From contig JAHDQK010000004.1 of NCBI GenBank assembly GCA_018433885.1, forward strand, positions 1 through 64,000: DNA of 64,000 nucleotides. Reading direction: 5' to 3'. This stretch comes from Candidatus Cloacimonadota bacterium (GTDB taxonomy: Bacteria > Cloacimonadota > Cloacimonadia > Cloacimonadales > Cloacimonadaceae). The position numbers and the translations under genes are program-made. Of this stretch, positions 9,617 through 19,049 are shown piece after piece. The stretch's first letter is position 1; the number at the start of each line of letters is the position of its first letter. The notes below the pieces were generated by a model. The model was not told the DNA's origin. It was given only the letters and a program-made list of their open reading frames with translations, and did no database searches.

Positions 9617-10294
9617 ATGGAATACAAAGATCAGGAAAATGGTTTTGACCCCGAGAGCTTGGATTATGGCACCTACGAAAGCGCAGAATTGGAGCGTTTA
9701 TTTGAAAGCGCAGAGACAGATAGCGAAGCCTATAATGCCATTATGGAAGAGCTTACCAAGCGCGGCTACGATTTTGGTGTAGAAGATCCCGAACCAATTC
9801 GAGAACCGATCACAGTGCCGCTCAGACTGCGTTACAGCATAATAGGTACCAGAATTTGGAACCTTGCCGCGTTATTGGTGGGATTGCTTGGTGCTGCCTT
9901 CTTCCTGAAGGTTCAGACAAGTTTTGGGCAAGTGGATCCGTCCCTGAGGATCATGGTATATTCCATGGTCGCGGTTTTGGTATCGCTAAGCTATCTGATC
10001 TCCGGTATTCGTCTTTTGGCGAACCACAAAGATCAGGAAAATCTCTCCCGGGCAGTTCCCACTCTGGAATACTGGTTTTTGACTTTTGTGTGGTTTGGCT
10101 TTTCCTGCTATCAGATCTACACGGGTGTTAAAAGTTTCATGATGTATTTCAGGATGCAATTGGGCTATGAAATTGCGCTGTTTGCGTCCCTACCTTCAGT
10201 GATGATGGTGCTCTTCAGTTTCCTGCTGGGAATGAGCATGCTGTATCTGGCTTTGGAACTGAGAATGCCGCGCACGCAGAAATTGACGAACTAA
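9617..10294 (+). CDS. Integral membrane protein of unknown function
   Basis: A 225-residue protein I do not recognise. The first 55 residues are acidic and soluble ('GFDPESLDYGTYESAELERLFESAETDSEAYNAI' region, cited by position 9-42). After residue 80 there are four hydrophobic segments, roughly at 83-103, 115-137, 150-170 and 185-210, so it is probably a small four-helix inner-membrane protein. The ATG at 9617 has AAGGAT eight bases upstream; the frame is open to 9560, but that extension lacks a ribosome site. The next gene starts 21 bases after its stop, so the two are probably co-transcribed. Confidence 0.75.
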   Translation: MEYKDQENGFDPESLDYGTYESAELERLFESAETDSEAYNAIMEELTKRGYDFGVEDPEPIREPITVPLRLRYSIIGTRIWNLAALLVGLLGAAFFLKVQTSFGQVDPSLRIMVYSMVAVLVSLSYLISGIRLLANHKDQENLSRAVPTLEYWFLTFVWFGFSCYQIYTGVKSFMMYFRMQLGYEIALFASLPSVMMVLFSFLLGMSMLYLALELRMPRTQKLTN

Positions 10295-10315
10295 ACGGTC
10301 AAAAGGCGGGTATTT

Positions 10316-10780
10316 ATGCGCTCAATCAAGGTTTTAGCTATAGGTCTGCTGATGCCCGCAATTTTGCAGCTTGGTTTGTGGGCTCAGGACACCGTGCTGG
10401 GTTTGAATTTCGAGATGGAATATGCTAGCGCGAGAGACAGCCTGGAATCCAGGGGCTTTGTGGCTGCCGCTGGTGAGGACTACCATTTCGTCAACGAAAG
10501 TGGAGATACAGAGGTGGAATTGTGCTTTGCCAAGGGTCAAACTGGCTTGAAGTGCCTGAGGATCCTGATCCAGGGAAGTGATCCTGACGAACTGGAAGAC
10601 ACCGCGCTGGAGATGTTGAGCCAGTTTCATTCAGAAGATTTTGATTATGACCCTGATATGCGGGAAGCATGGTGGAAACTGGATGAATTCCACTTCCTGA
10701 ATGCCGCTCTGATCGATGAAGATGGGCTCTATGAGATATTCTATGGAGATATCCGCGAAGAAGAACTGAATCCCTATTGA
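10316..10780 (+). CDS. Small exported protein of unknown function
   Basis: 154 residues with a signal peptide (MRSIKVLAIGLLMPAILQLG, cleavage likely after LWA at about residue 23). The mature part is acidic and mixed alpha/beta, rich in D/E, without a motif I recognise; the pattern of a short strand-rich region ('EVELCFAKGQTGLKCLRIL') suggests a small folded periplasmic domain. AAAAGGCGGG lies before the ATG. It follows the membrane protein gene at 21 bases, so it is probably the second gene of a two-gene operon. Confidence 0.75.
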   Translation: MRSIKVLAIGLLMPAILQLGLWAQDTVLGLNFEMEYASARDSLESRGFVAAAGEDYHFVNESGDTEVELCFAKGQTGLKCLRILIQGSDPDELEDTALEMLSQFHSEDFDYDPDMREAWWKLDEFHFLNAALIDEDGLYEIFYGDIREEELNPY

Positions 10781-11050
10781 CCATCCTGAAAACCATATTG
10801 ATAGAGTAGAAATGCATTCGAGTATCCATTTCTTGAATATGCTTTGGTAGGTCAATTTTTGTGGGATCAGGATAAACAGAATTGATTGGGTGAATCTGGA
10901 GGTATATTTACTTAGCGGTATGCAAGGCTTTTGTCCTATATCATTAGCTTGAGAGAAGCTCCCTCTCGGCGAAAAAATCTATCAAATCAAGCCGCCGCCA
11001 TTGTGCCAAAAACATCCGTGAACAAAGACAGATAGGATTGATGATAGCAC
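10781..11050. other. Convergent gap, nothing recognised
   Basis: This stretch separates two converging transcription units. Apart from a weak GAGAG/CTCTC hairpin before an A run near 10950-10975 and the minus-strand terminator at its right end, no gene, RNA or repeat was seen. Confidence 0.5.
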
Positions 11051-11083
11051 AAAAAAAGGCCCCTTCATGTTGCAGAAGGAGCC
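11051..11083 (-). terminator. Terminator of the PDZ/barrel gene
   Basis: On the minus strand GGCTCCTTC pairs with GAAGGGGCC (one G-T pair) around an eight-base loop and is followed by seven T. It lies 34 bases beyond the stop codon at 11118. Confidence 0.85.
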
Positions 11084-11117
11084 AGGATGTTTAGGGAGTG
11101 CTTTTTGTTTTTAAAAT

Positions 11118-12314
11118 TTAGAATCCAAACCAGGGACCGATAGTCACGGTCATGCCTTGGAATGTTGTATCGGGAGATCCGCTGATCTCAAAAGATTCCC
11201 CTGCCAAACCGCGTACACGCCAGTCCTTGGTAAGAGAATATCCGTAGGTATAACCGACTTCAGCGCGAAGCCCCATCCAGGACAGGACGCGATACATGAC
11301 CTCAGCCCGGGGTTGCACGTTCAGATAACCTTTACGTAATAGGAAATGGGTGTTGTTCGAAGCCGAGATGGTCTCAGGGAGTTCGTTCCAATTATAATTA
11401 GCATTGGTGTTTATAAATTCCATTTCATGGGCAGAGCCACCGATCATCAAGCCAATGCTGGTAATCAGGTTTTTGCTGAACGGGATGCGTTTATCCAGCG
11501 TTACACCACCCAATAAGTTCTCGTATCTCATGAAGATTTGATAATCGTTCATGCCGGGGTTGCGGTTCTGGGTCTTTTTGGTATCTTCAAACCAAGTGAT
11601 CTGACCACCAAGGAAATATCCCTTACCGATGGAGAATTTTCCACCCAGACCCTGTTGTAAGAGGCCGTCTTCGCGGAATTTGTTGAACCCGATGGTGGAA
11701 TCTGCCACTATTTCGTTGATATCATTCATATCCAGGTCTATCCACATGGGAATCCAAGTACCACCGCCATAACCAGCGCTGAGCTTCTTCCTTCCGGGAA
11801 TTTTGGGATCGCTTACTTTCACGCCATCGGTGTGACGACTGCCAACCGTCATATCCATGGATTCGGTTTTGCCATCGCGAAAGTAAACGATGCTGATCTG
11901 ATCTCCAGCACGCAGGGTTTTGCGGATCTTTTCGAATGTGGCGTAGTTGGTTACTTCTTGATTGTTGATTCTGGTAATGATGTCATCTTCTCTCATACGA
12001 TGGTGCCAAGCGGGGGAATCCTGCACCACACCGGTTACCAAAACTCCGGTATAGCCTTGGTATCTCAGTTCCTGAGCTTTGGGAAATGTGAGATCTTCGA
12101 TGAACAAACCAAAATAAGCTGCATCGACAGATTCCTGGCCGCTATTCATATTGATGGCCATCTTGGTGTTTATATCGTCCAATCCCTTCAACTCCATAAT
12201 GTAGCGGCGGGATTCGATTAATTCTTGCTCGGTGTCGGCACCAGTATCATTCTGAGCTATCAGGGGCAATACCAGCATCCCACAAAGTGCGAGTGATACA
12301 AAAATCTTTTTCAT
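11118..12314 (-). CDS. PDZ-domain protein with outer-membrane barrel-like C-terminus
   Basis: 398 residues. A signal peptide (residues 1-20, ending PLIAQ) is followed by an acidic stretch and a PDZ-like domain (about 65-160; 'GVVQDSPAWHHRMREDDIITRINNQEV' lies at its centre, shown here as positions 95-121) of the kind found in HtrA/C-terminal proteases, but without a protease domain. From about residue 180 on, alternating strand patterns, glycine/aromatic residues and a final phenylalanine (GPWFGF) suggest a small outer-membrane beta barrel. A periplasmic PDZ domain joined to a barrel could hold or sense envelope partners; that is inference. ATG at 12314 is preceded by AGGAGAG. It is monocistronic, divergent from the M28 peptidase gene. 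Confidence 0.75.
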   Translation of the reverse strand: MKKIFVSLALCGMLVLPLIAQNDTGADTEQELIESRRYIMELKGLDDINTKMAINMNSGQESVDAAYFGLFIEDLTFPKAQELRYQGYTGVLVTGVVQDSPAWHHRMREDDIITRINNQEVTNYATFEKIRKTLRAGDQISIVYFRDGKTESMDMTVGSRHTDGVKVSDPKIPGRKKLSAGYGGGTWIPMWIDLDMNDINEIVADSTIGFNKFREDGLLQQGLGGKFSIGKGYFLGGQITWFEDTKKTQNRNPGMNDYQIFMRYENLLGGVTLDKRIPFSKNLITSIGLMIGGSAHEMEFINTNANYNWNELPETISASNNTHFLLRKGYLNVQPRAEVMYRVLSWMGLRAEVGYTYGYSLTKDWRVRGLAGESFEISGSPDTTFQGMTVTIGPWFGF

Positions 12315-12448
12315 CTTTCTCTCCTTTTTTAAGGTTCATAACATCTATAAATGCAAGATAGGAGCCAATTTTTCATAGATGCGTATGGTGCTGTCTTATA
12401 ATCAGTTACAAATTCGCTCCCACAGCTCCCCCTTCCATCATATATCAT

Positions 12449-12470
12449 TATGATATGGAGCCATATCATA
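12449..12470. promoter_or_regulatory. 22-bp palindrome in divergent promoter region
   Basis: TATGATATGG-AG-CCATATCATA is a perfect inverted repeat with 10-base arms, halfway between the divergent genes at 12314 (minus) and 12598 (plus). There is no T run, so it looks more like an operator than a terminator. The rest of the 283-base gap shows no gene. Confidence 0.45.
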
Positions 12471-12597
12471 TCCTGAAGTGTAAGAACTCCCCCTGAAGTG
12501 GGTTTCAGCTTTATAACTGAGGACGATAACAATTGCCGGTTGTTAGGGAATAATTCTTGCATCAGAAACAGTTATTGAATGATCAAGGACGTGCATT

Positions 12598-15456
12598 ATG
12601 AAGCGTAGCATTTTGTTTGCAGCCTTACTGGGCATGCTTACTTTGCTTTTGGCTGCTCCCGCGCAATTGGCGATTGTAAGCGGACAGAAGACCAGCCTCC
12701 ACGAACTGGCTACCACGCTTATTGGCGAGGGACAGACAGTATATTATTACAACGACAACTATATGGTGGCAAGGTTGGATCCCACCAAATACAGCGCAAA
12801 GTATCCGGGTGAACCCCAAAAAGGTGAACAGCTTTATCTGATCCAAGGGCTTTCTGCCGATGAGCGCTTGAAACTTTCCAGTTTGGGTGCCTTGCATCCT
12901 TTGGGAGAGCGGGACGCTCTCTTGATATCTTCCGCGAATGATGTCCTGATTCGCGAGTTTAGCCCCGGATCTTTCACGGAATTATCCCATAACCCGCTTC
13001 GTTCGTTACCTCGGCAAGCCCATGCCCAGACTCTCAGGCAGATAGATCCCCAGATATTACAGATGGTTTCGATGGTAAACGCAGATAGTGTATCTTACTT
13101 CTTGCAGTCCCTGCAGGATCTGCAAACCCGCTATGCTTTGGCGGAGAACCGTCTGGCTGTGGCAACCTGGATCAAGGACACCTTTGTGCGGTTTGGTATC
13201 GCCAACACGTATCTGGAAGAATTTACCTGGAATGGAACCCAGCAATACAATGTGGTGGCTACCATCGAAGGCACAACGTATCCGGATGAATACATCGTGG
13301 TGGGTGGTCACCATGATTCCGTAACCTACAATCAACCACATCTTTGGGCGCCAGGAGCGGATGACAACGCCTCTGGGACAGTTGCTGCCATAGAGACAGC
13401 CAGGGTGATGATGGCGAGCAGTTTCCAGCCAAAATGCAGCATACGTTTCATAACTTTTGCCGCCGAGGAGTTTGGGCTTCATGGCTCTCACTTCAACGCG
13501 CAGGAAGCGGAAAACGCCGGCACTAACATCCGGCTGATGATCAATCACGATATGATAGCGAACAATTCCAACAATTCCGGCTTGGTTCGTCTGATGCCAT
13601 ACAACGGAAGCGAAGCTCTGAACCAGGTGGCGTCGGACTTGGTGGAGGACTACAGTTCACTTCAGACTGTGTATGGAAATTTGAACAGCAGTTCCAGCGA
13701 CAGCTATGCATATTGGTCTCGGGGATATCCTGTATTATATTTCTTTGAGATGGATTTCAGCGAGGTGTATCACAGCGACGACGATACCATGGCAAACTTG
13801 GATCCCCATTATTGCACGGAGGTGATCAAAGCCTCCCTGGCTTGCACGGCAAATTTCGCCATGATGCCAGGAATGGTGCAGGGAGCAAATCTTACAGACG
13901 TGGGAGATGGCAATTCGCTACTTATCTCTTGGGAGGAAATCACGGATCCCTCTGTTACGAATGTACTGATTCGTTATAGCACTACAGATCCTACAAATGA
14001 ACAGCCAATAATGGTTAGTGAAGGCACCAGCTATCTGGTTCAAGGTTTGGTAACCGGCGAAAACTACAACTTTTCATTGTGTGTAAGCAATTCTGCCGGT
14101 TTTGAGAGCCCACAGATATATTTCAGCGGATCTCCAATGCTTAATCCCCGAACTCCGGAGAATCTTGTGGCGGTTCCTCTTCTCAATGCTATCGGGCTAA
14201 GCTGGGAAGCTAATCATGAGTTGGATTTTGCCGGATACAGGCTCTATCGGGCAAGCAGCCCAGAGCTGGAGCTGGTTTTGGTATCCGATGGTCTTTTGAC
14301 CGAGCCCGAATATCTGGATACCGAAGTGGAAGGAGATCCAGAAATCATCTATACATATAAGGTACAGGCGGTGGATACTACCGGCAATACCAGTGAGCTG
14401 AGTGGAATAGCCGGGGGCAGACCCGCTACTTTTGACAATGGGATATTGTTGATCGACGCAACCGCCGGGGGGAATGGGAGCGGACCCTTTATGCCCACCA
14501 ATCAAATGGTGAGCGATTATTACACGGATGTCCTCTCTGGTTTTGATGTTCACAATTTGGATCTGGCAGAAATGAGCAGAGATATCAGACTCTACGACAT
14601 CTGTATCTATTCCACAATAATCTGGCATGACGTGGATTCTACTACGGATATTTTACCCCAGGATGTAGTTAAGGCTCTCGGAGAATATGTCGCTTTGGGT
14701 GGTAACTTGCTCTACAATGGATATTTCCCGGGAAAAGCACTGGCGGGAAATGCGGGATATCCCGCAGAATTCAACGATCAGCAAGTGATCCGAAATGTGT
14801 TTGGTGCAGCTTCTGCGGACTACGTGTTACAAGCCCGGCTGCGTATGGCTCTGAGCCAAGAGGATCTGGTTCCGGATCTTACGGTTGGGAATCACGCCAG
14901 TATGGAAGCGTTTAACTTCCACATCATCAAAGTGGAAGCGCTTTACCCCACCGCAAGCGCGGAGATTTGGTACACCTATCATTCGGACTACGATTCGGGA
15001 AGCCCTTACGCGCAAATGCAAGGATATCCCATCGGAATATATAACGAGTATCTGCAAGGACGCAGTTTGCTACTCAGCTTCCCTCTGTATGTAATGAATC
15101 AACAGGATGTAAGCCAATTGCTATATGGGGTCCTGCACCACAAATGGGGTGAAAGCACAGGGAATGAAGATACTAGCTCGCCAGCTATCACAGAGCTGAA
15201 GATTTCGCCGAGTTATCCCAACCCCTTCAGGAATAGTACCTCCTTCCAAGTAACAGGTGCGGGCAAAGATTCTGGCAAGATAAAAATCTACAATCTGAGA
15301 GGACAGATGATCCGTGAACTCAAACCGCAAGCATCCGGCGAATATACTTGGGACGGCATGGACCACAGAGGTAGCTCCGTGAGCAGCGGCATATATTTTG
15401 CCCGGGTTTCGGATGGCGGCAGATGCGCTCAACGCAAGCTGATCCGCCTGAAATAA
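12598..15456 (+). CDS. Secreted M28-family zinc peptidase with FN3 and sorting-type C-terminus
   Basis: 952 residues. Signal peptide 1-20. A propeptide-like region runs to about 170, then the M28 catalytic domain (about 180-420). The two-zinc site is visible: H238 and D240 in GGHHDS, D255/D256 in GADDNASG, E290/E291 in FAAEEFG, an Asp in NHDMI, and His in VYHSDDDT. The family comprises aminopeptidases and related exopeptidases. Two fibronectin-III-like domains follow (about 425-605), a beta/alpha domain of unknown role, and a C-terminal sorting-type domain from about 868 ('PSYPNPF', 'IYNLRGQMI', 'SSGIYFARV', ending LIRLK). It probably acts at the cell surface or outside on peptides. AAGGACG precedes the ATG. 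A terminator follows directly. Confidence 0.9.
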   Translation: MKRSILFAALLGMLTLLLAAPAQLAIVSGQKTSLHELATTLIGEGQTVYYYNDNYMVARLDPTKYSAKYPGEPQKGEQLYLIQGLSADERLKLSSLGALHPLGERDALLISSANDVLIREFSPGSFTELSHNPLRSLPRQAHAQTLRQIDPQILQMVSMVNADSVSYFLQSLQDLQTRYALAENRLAVATWIKDTFVRFGIANTYLEEFTWNGTQQYNVVATIEGTTYPDEYIVVGGHHDSVTYNQPHLWAPGADDNASGTVAAIETARVMMASSFQPKCSIRFITFAAEEFGLHGSHFNAQEAENAGTNIRLMINHDMIANNSNNSGLVRLMPYNGSEALNQVASDLVEDYSSLQTVYGNLNSSSSDSYAYWSRGYPVLYFFEMDFSEVYHSDDDTMANLDPHYCTEVIKASLACTANFAMMPGMVQGANLTDVGDGNSLLISWEEITDPSVTNVLIRYSTTDPTNEQPIMVSEGTSYLVQGLVTGENYNFSLCVSNSAGFESPQIYFSGSPMLNPRTPENLVAVPLLNAIGLSWEANHELDFAGYRLYRASSPELELVLVSDGLLTEPEYLDTEVEGDPEIIYTYKVQAVDTTGNTSELSGIAGGRPATFDNGILLIDATAGGNGSGPFMPTNQMVSDYYTDVLSGFDVHNLDLAEMSRDIRLYDICIYSTIIWHDVDSTTDILPQDVVKALGEYVALGGNLLYNGYFPGKALAGNAGYPAEFNDQQVIRNVFGAASADYVLQARLRMALSQEDLVPDLTVGNHASMEAFNFHIIKVEALYPTASAEIWYTYHSDYDSGSPYAQMQGYPIGIYNEYLQGRSLLLSFPLYVMNQQDVSQLLYGVLHHKWGESTGNEDTSSPAITELKISPSYPNPFRNSTSFQVTGAGKDSGKIKIYNLRGQMIRELKPQASGEYTWDGMDHRGSSVSSGIYFARVSDGGRCAQRKLIRLK

Positions 15457-15478
15457 CAGGATCGCCAACATCATACAA

Positions 15479-15502
15479 GGCGCTACCCGTAGCACCTTTT
15501 TT
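15479..15502 (+). terminator. Terminator after the M28 peptidase gene
   Basis: GGCGCTAC pairs with GTAGCACC (one mismatch) around CC and is followed by six T. It lies 23 bases past the stop. Confidence 0.8.
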
Positions 15503-15550
15503 GTGGGTCATCCACAAGTCTCAGCAGGGGCTGCCGATAGTTGATTTTGG

Positions 15551-15578
15551 TTGACACATATGCTTTCTTTCAAAGAAT
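15551..15578 (+). promoter_or_regulatory. Possible dnaE operon promoter
   Basis: TTGACA (15551-15556), a 16-base spacer and AAGAAT (15573-15578), located between the upstream terminator and the dnaE ATG at 15606. Confidence 0.4.
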
Positions 15579-15605
15579 GAAACCATGAGCGAGATGGAGT
15601 AAACG

Positions 15606-18600
15606 ATGTCCTTTGTACATTTACACAATCACAGTCAATACAGCCTGTTGGACGGAGCCTGCCGGGTAGACCGCATGGTGAAGCTTGCCCAAGAAATGGA
15701 AATGCCTGCCGTGGCAATTACGGATCATGGCAACCTATTTGGGGTAATCGACTTCTATAACACTGCCAAAAAAGCGGGAATAAAACCGATCATCGGCACC
15801 GAAGCCTACATAATAAATGGAGATCTGGAGCAGGAAAGCAGCAAAAACGATATCCGGCACCACTTGATCCTGCTTGCTATGAATTATACCGGCTACAAAA
15901 ACCTGATGAAGCTCTCCTCCCTCTCTTACATCAAAGGATTCTATTACAAACCCCGCATCTCCAAGAGCTTGCTGAAACAACATAGCGATGGGCTGATCTG
16001 CCTCTCCGCCTGCATCAAAGGTGAAATAGCCTCCCTATTGTTGAACGACAGAGCCCGGGAAGCCAAAGAAAGCGCACTCTGGTATAAAGAACTTTTTGGA
16101 GACCGCTACTATCTGGAAATCCAGAATCACCAGCTCGAACAGGAAAAAAGCGTGATGCCGAAGCTAATTGCGCTCGCCAGAGAGTGCGATATCCCATTGG
16201 TGCTCACAAACGATTGTCACTATCTGCATCAGGAAGATCACGAAGCCCACGACATCCTGCTTTGCATCCAGACCGGGAAGCTGCTCAGCGATCCTGGCAG
16301 AATGCGCTATAATACCACTCACCTTTACTTTAAGTCCCCTGCAGAAATGCGCGAGATCTTCCCCGAAGTTCCGGAAGCTTACGATAACACGCTGAAGATA
16401 GCCCAGCGCATTGATCTTGAGCTTCGCTACGATAAATTCCTTTTGCCCAATGTAGAGACACCTCCGGAATTCCCTGAAATGGGAGAATATCTGAAGCATC
16501 TCTGCCTGGAAGCGGCGAAAAAGAAGTATCCTGCCATGACCACTGAGGTGGAAGAGCGCATCGACTATGAACTCGGTGTGATCAAACGCATGGGCTTTGA
16601 AGGATATTTCCTGGTGGTAAAAGATATCATCGACAGTGCCCGTCTGCGTGACGTTCCCGTAGGACCCGGACGTGGCTCTGCCGCAGGCAGCATCATCGCC
16701 TATTTGTTAGATATCACAAAGATAGATCCCATCAAATATGGCTTGCTTTTCGAACGCTTCCTGAACCCGGATAGAATCAGCATGCCGGATATCGATATTG
16801 ACTTCTGTGCTCAAGGCAGGGGCAAAGTAATCGATTTTATAGTCCAAAAATACAATCGCGAAAGCGTTACACAAATAATCACCTACGGTACTCTGGGAGC
16901 TAAGAGCGTGATCAAGGATGTTGCCAGAGTCCTCTCGGTTCCGGCTGCAGATGCCAATACCATCACAAAAACAATTCCCGGAGTAGTCAAGAGCCTGGAA
17001 GATGCCCTAAAGCAGTATCCGGAATTCGTAAGCTTGATCAATCAGAACGAACTGTACCAAAGCATCCTGAAACACTCAATCGTGCTGGAAGGATTGATCC
17101 GTCAGACCGGAATCCATGCCGCGGGTGTGGTGATAGCACCCGGAGACCTTACAGAATATGTTCCGCTTGCCTGCAGTGTCCAGAAAGATGGCGAGAAGGT
17201 GATTCTGGTTCAATATGAAGGTAAATGGCTGGACGAACTCAAAATGTTGAAGATGGACATCTTGGGGTTAAAAACACTTACCTTGATAAAGAAGACCATC
17301 GATCTTGTGCGGGAAAGTCACAACAAAGAGATCGATATCGAGAACGTAGCGCTGGACGACAAGAAAGTGTATGCAATGCTAAGCAAAGGCGAGACAGACG
17401 GTGTATTTCAGTTTGAAAGCGACGGCATGCGCAAATACCTGATCGACCTTAAGCCAAATATGTTTGAGGATCTGATCGCGATGGTGGCATTGTATCGCCC
17501 GGGACCAATGCAGTTCATCGATAGTTACATCGCCCGTAAACACGGCAAAGAACGAGTTTCTTACGATCACCCCTTGGTGGAAAATGCCTTGAAGGGCACC
17601 TATGGAGTAACTATCTATCAGGAACAGGTGATGCAAATCTCGCGCGAACTGGGCGGGCTTTCCGGAGGCGAGGCGGACACCCTGCGCAAAGCCATGGGTA
17701 AAAAGAACTCTGAACTGATGATGAAGTTCCGGGAAAAGATTATCAGCGGCGCAGCTAAAAACGGGGTTCCGGCAGCCACGATTGAAAAGATCTGGCAGGA
17801 TTGGCTTCGCTTTGCCGAATACGCTTTTAATAAAAGCCATGCTACCTGTTATGCCCTGGTGGCATATCAGACCGCATGGCTCAAGGCGCATTATCCGGTG
17901 GAGTTTATGGCAGCCCTGTTGTCTCTGGAAGATAATCCCGCCGATATCCCGGTCAAGATCGAAGTCTGCAAGAATATGGGGATCAACATCATCCCCCCCA
18001 ATATCAACCGCAGCAATGCAGAGTTTAGCGTTCACGATTGCGATGTGTTGTTTGGGCTAAGGGCAATCAAAAACCTCGGTGAAGCGGCAATGAAGGCAAT
18101 CATCGAAGACCGCCTGCAACATGGAGCTTATACCAGCATCTTCAATTTCTGTTCGCGCTTGGATAGTTCATCGGTAAATAAAACTGTCTTGGAGAGCCTG
18201 ATCGCTTCCGGAGCCATGGATGAATTGGAAGGATCCCGGGCACAAAAATGGGCTGTGATCGAGCAAGCTCTGGCTCTTTCCTCCGGGGATCAAAAAGATC
18301 GGAAAAAGGGTCAAACCACATTGTTTGACCTGATCTCGGACGATGATGCCGAGGACGATTATTTCCCGCCCTTGCCCAGTATCGACGATTGGACATATCT
18401 GCATCAATTGGATATGGAAAAATCCGTCCTAGGCTTTTATATGAGCGGGCACCCCCTCTTCGAATACCGCATTTTGATCCGTAAAATCTGCAATGCTAAC
18501 TCCATTAGCGGAAAGGCAAAAACAGGCGAGCTTCTGCTGGTGGGCATAGTTTCTAACATCAGCCGTAAAAAAGATAACCGCGGCAATCCAATCGCCTTTG

Positions 18601-19049
18601 TAGAAATGGAAGACCTCAATGGCAGATTCGAAGTACCGCTGTTTAACAAAGATTTCAGCCAGTATTCCCAGCAGATTGAGATCGGAAAAGTATATTACGT
18701 AATCGGCAACAAGAGCGGATTCAACGGAAATGACGATGGCATCCTGCGTGTTCTGCCTTCTCAGATAATCGCTTTCGAGAGCCTCCCCAAATTCCTGAGA
18801 GGTTATCTAAGACTTAAGCTCAACATGGAACATATCCGCCGAGGAGTCTTGGTGGAAGCGGCGAACTGGGTGCGAGTCAAACCCGGAGGGATCTCTTTAC
18901 GGTTAGAAATCGAGACCAAAGAGCAAGAAGTGATAACCTTGGAAGCAGGGAGTGGCATCTTTGCGGATAATGGCGTTCTTGCCTGGTTGGAGCTGCAAAA
19001 GATAAATTACAGATTGGAGATTCAAGGTGCTGCGCCGGATACTCTTTAG
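15606..19049 (+). CDS. dnaE: DNA polymerase III alpha subunit
   Basis: 1147 residues, normal for DnaE-type replicative polymerases. The N-terminal PHP domain (1-210) keeps the metal-binding pattern 'HLHNHSQYSLLDG' at 5-17 and 'ITDHGN', unlike the degenerate site in enterobacteria, so it may still have exonuclease activity. The palm carries the 'PDIDIDF' catalytic aspartates (about residue 395), followed by fingers, a beta-binding region and an OB-fold (about 970-1050, from 'LLVGIVSNI'). ATG at 15606 has GGAG seven bases upstream. The last 23 bases overlap the next gene, so polymerase and GWxTD genes are translated from one message. Confidence 0.97.
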   Translation: MSFVHLHNHSQYSLLDGACRVDRMVKLAQEMEMPAVAITDHGNLFGVIDFYNTAKKAGIKPIIGTEAYIINGDLEQESSKNDIRHHLILLAMNYTGYKNLMKLSSLSYIKGFYYKPRISKSLLKQHSDGLICLSACIKGEIASLLLNDRAREAKESALWYKELFGDRYYLEIQNHQLEQEKSVMPKLIALARECDIPLVLTNDCHYLHQEDHEAHDILLCIQTGKLLSDPGRMRYNTTHLYFKSPAEMREIFPEVPEAYDNTLKIAQRIDLELRYDKFLLPNVETPPEFPEMGEYLKHLCLEAAKKKYPAMTTEVEERIDYELGVIKRMGFEGYFLVVKDIIDSARLRDVPVGPGRGSAAGSIIAYLLDITKIDPIKYGLLFERFLNPDRISMPDIDIDFCAQGRGKVIDFIVQKYNRESVTQIITYGTLGAKSVIKDVARVLSVPAADANTITKTIPGVVKSLEDALKQYPEFVSLINQNELYQSILKHSIVLEGLIRQTGIHAAGVVIAPGDLTEYVPLACSVQKDGEKVILVQYEGKWLDELKMLKMDILGLKTLTLIKKTIDLVRESHNKEIDIENVALDDKKVYAMLSKGETDGVFQFESDGMRKYLIDLKPNMFEDLIAMVALYRPGPMQFIDSYIARKHGKERVSYDHPLVENALKGTYGVTIYQEQVMQISRELGGLSGGEADTLRKAMGKKNSELMMKFREKIISGAAKNGVPAATIEKIWQDWLRFAEYAFNKSHATCYALVAYQTAWLKAHYPVEFMAALLSLEDNPADIPVKIEVCKNMGINIIPPNINRSNAEFSVHDCDVLFGLRAIKNLGEAAMKAIIEDRLQHGAYTSIFNFCSRLDSSSVNKTVLESLIASGAMDELEGSRAQKWAVIEQALALSSGDQKDRKKGQTTLFDLISDDDAEDDYFPPLPSIDDWTYLHQLDMEKSVLGFYMSGHPLFEYRILIRKICNANSISGKAKTGELLLVGIVSNISRKKDNRGNPIAFVEMEDLNGRFEVPLFNKDFSQYSQQIEIGKVYYVIGNKSGFNGNDDGILRVLPSQIIAFESLPKFLRGYLRLKLNMEHIRRGVLVEAANWVRVKPGGISLRLEIETKEQEVITLEAGSGIFADNGVLAWLELQKINYRLEIQGAAPDTL

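Noticed and set aside
9238-9627. 129-residue minus-strand frame
   Set aside because: It runs through repeat copy A and the 12-G tract (giving a Pro run) and overlaps the start of a better gene.
12329-12562. 77-residue minus-strand frame in the divergent gap
   Set aside because: Spans the palindrome and lacks a ribosome site; no coding character.
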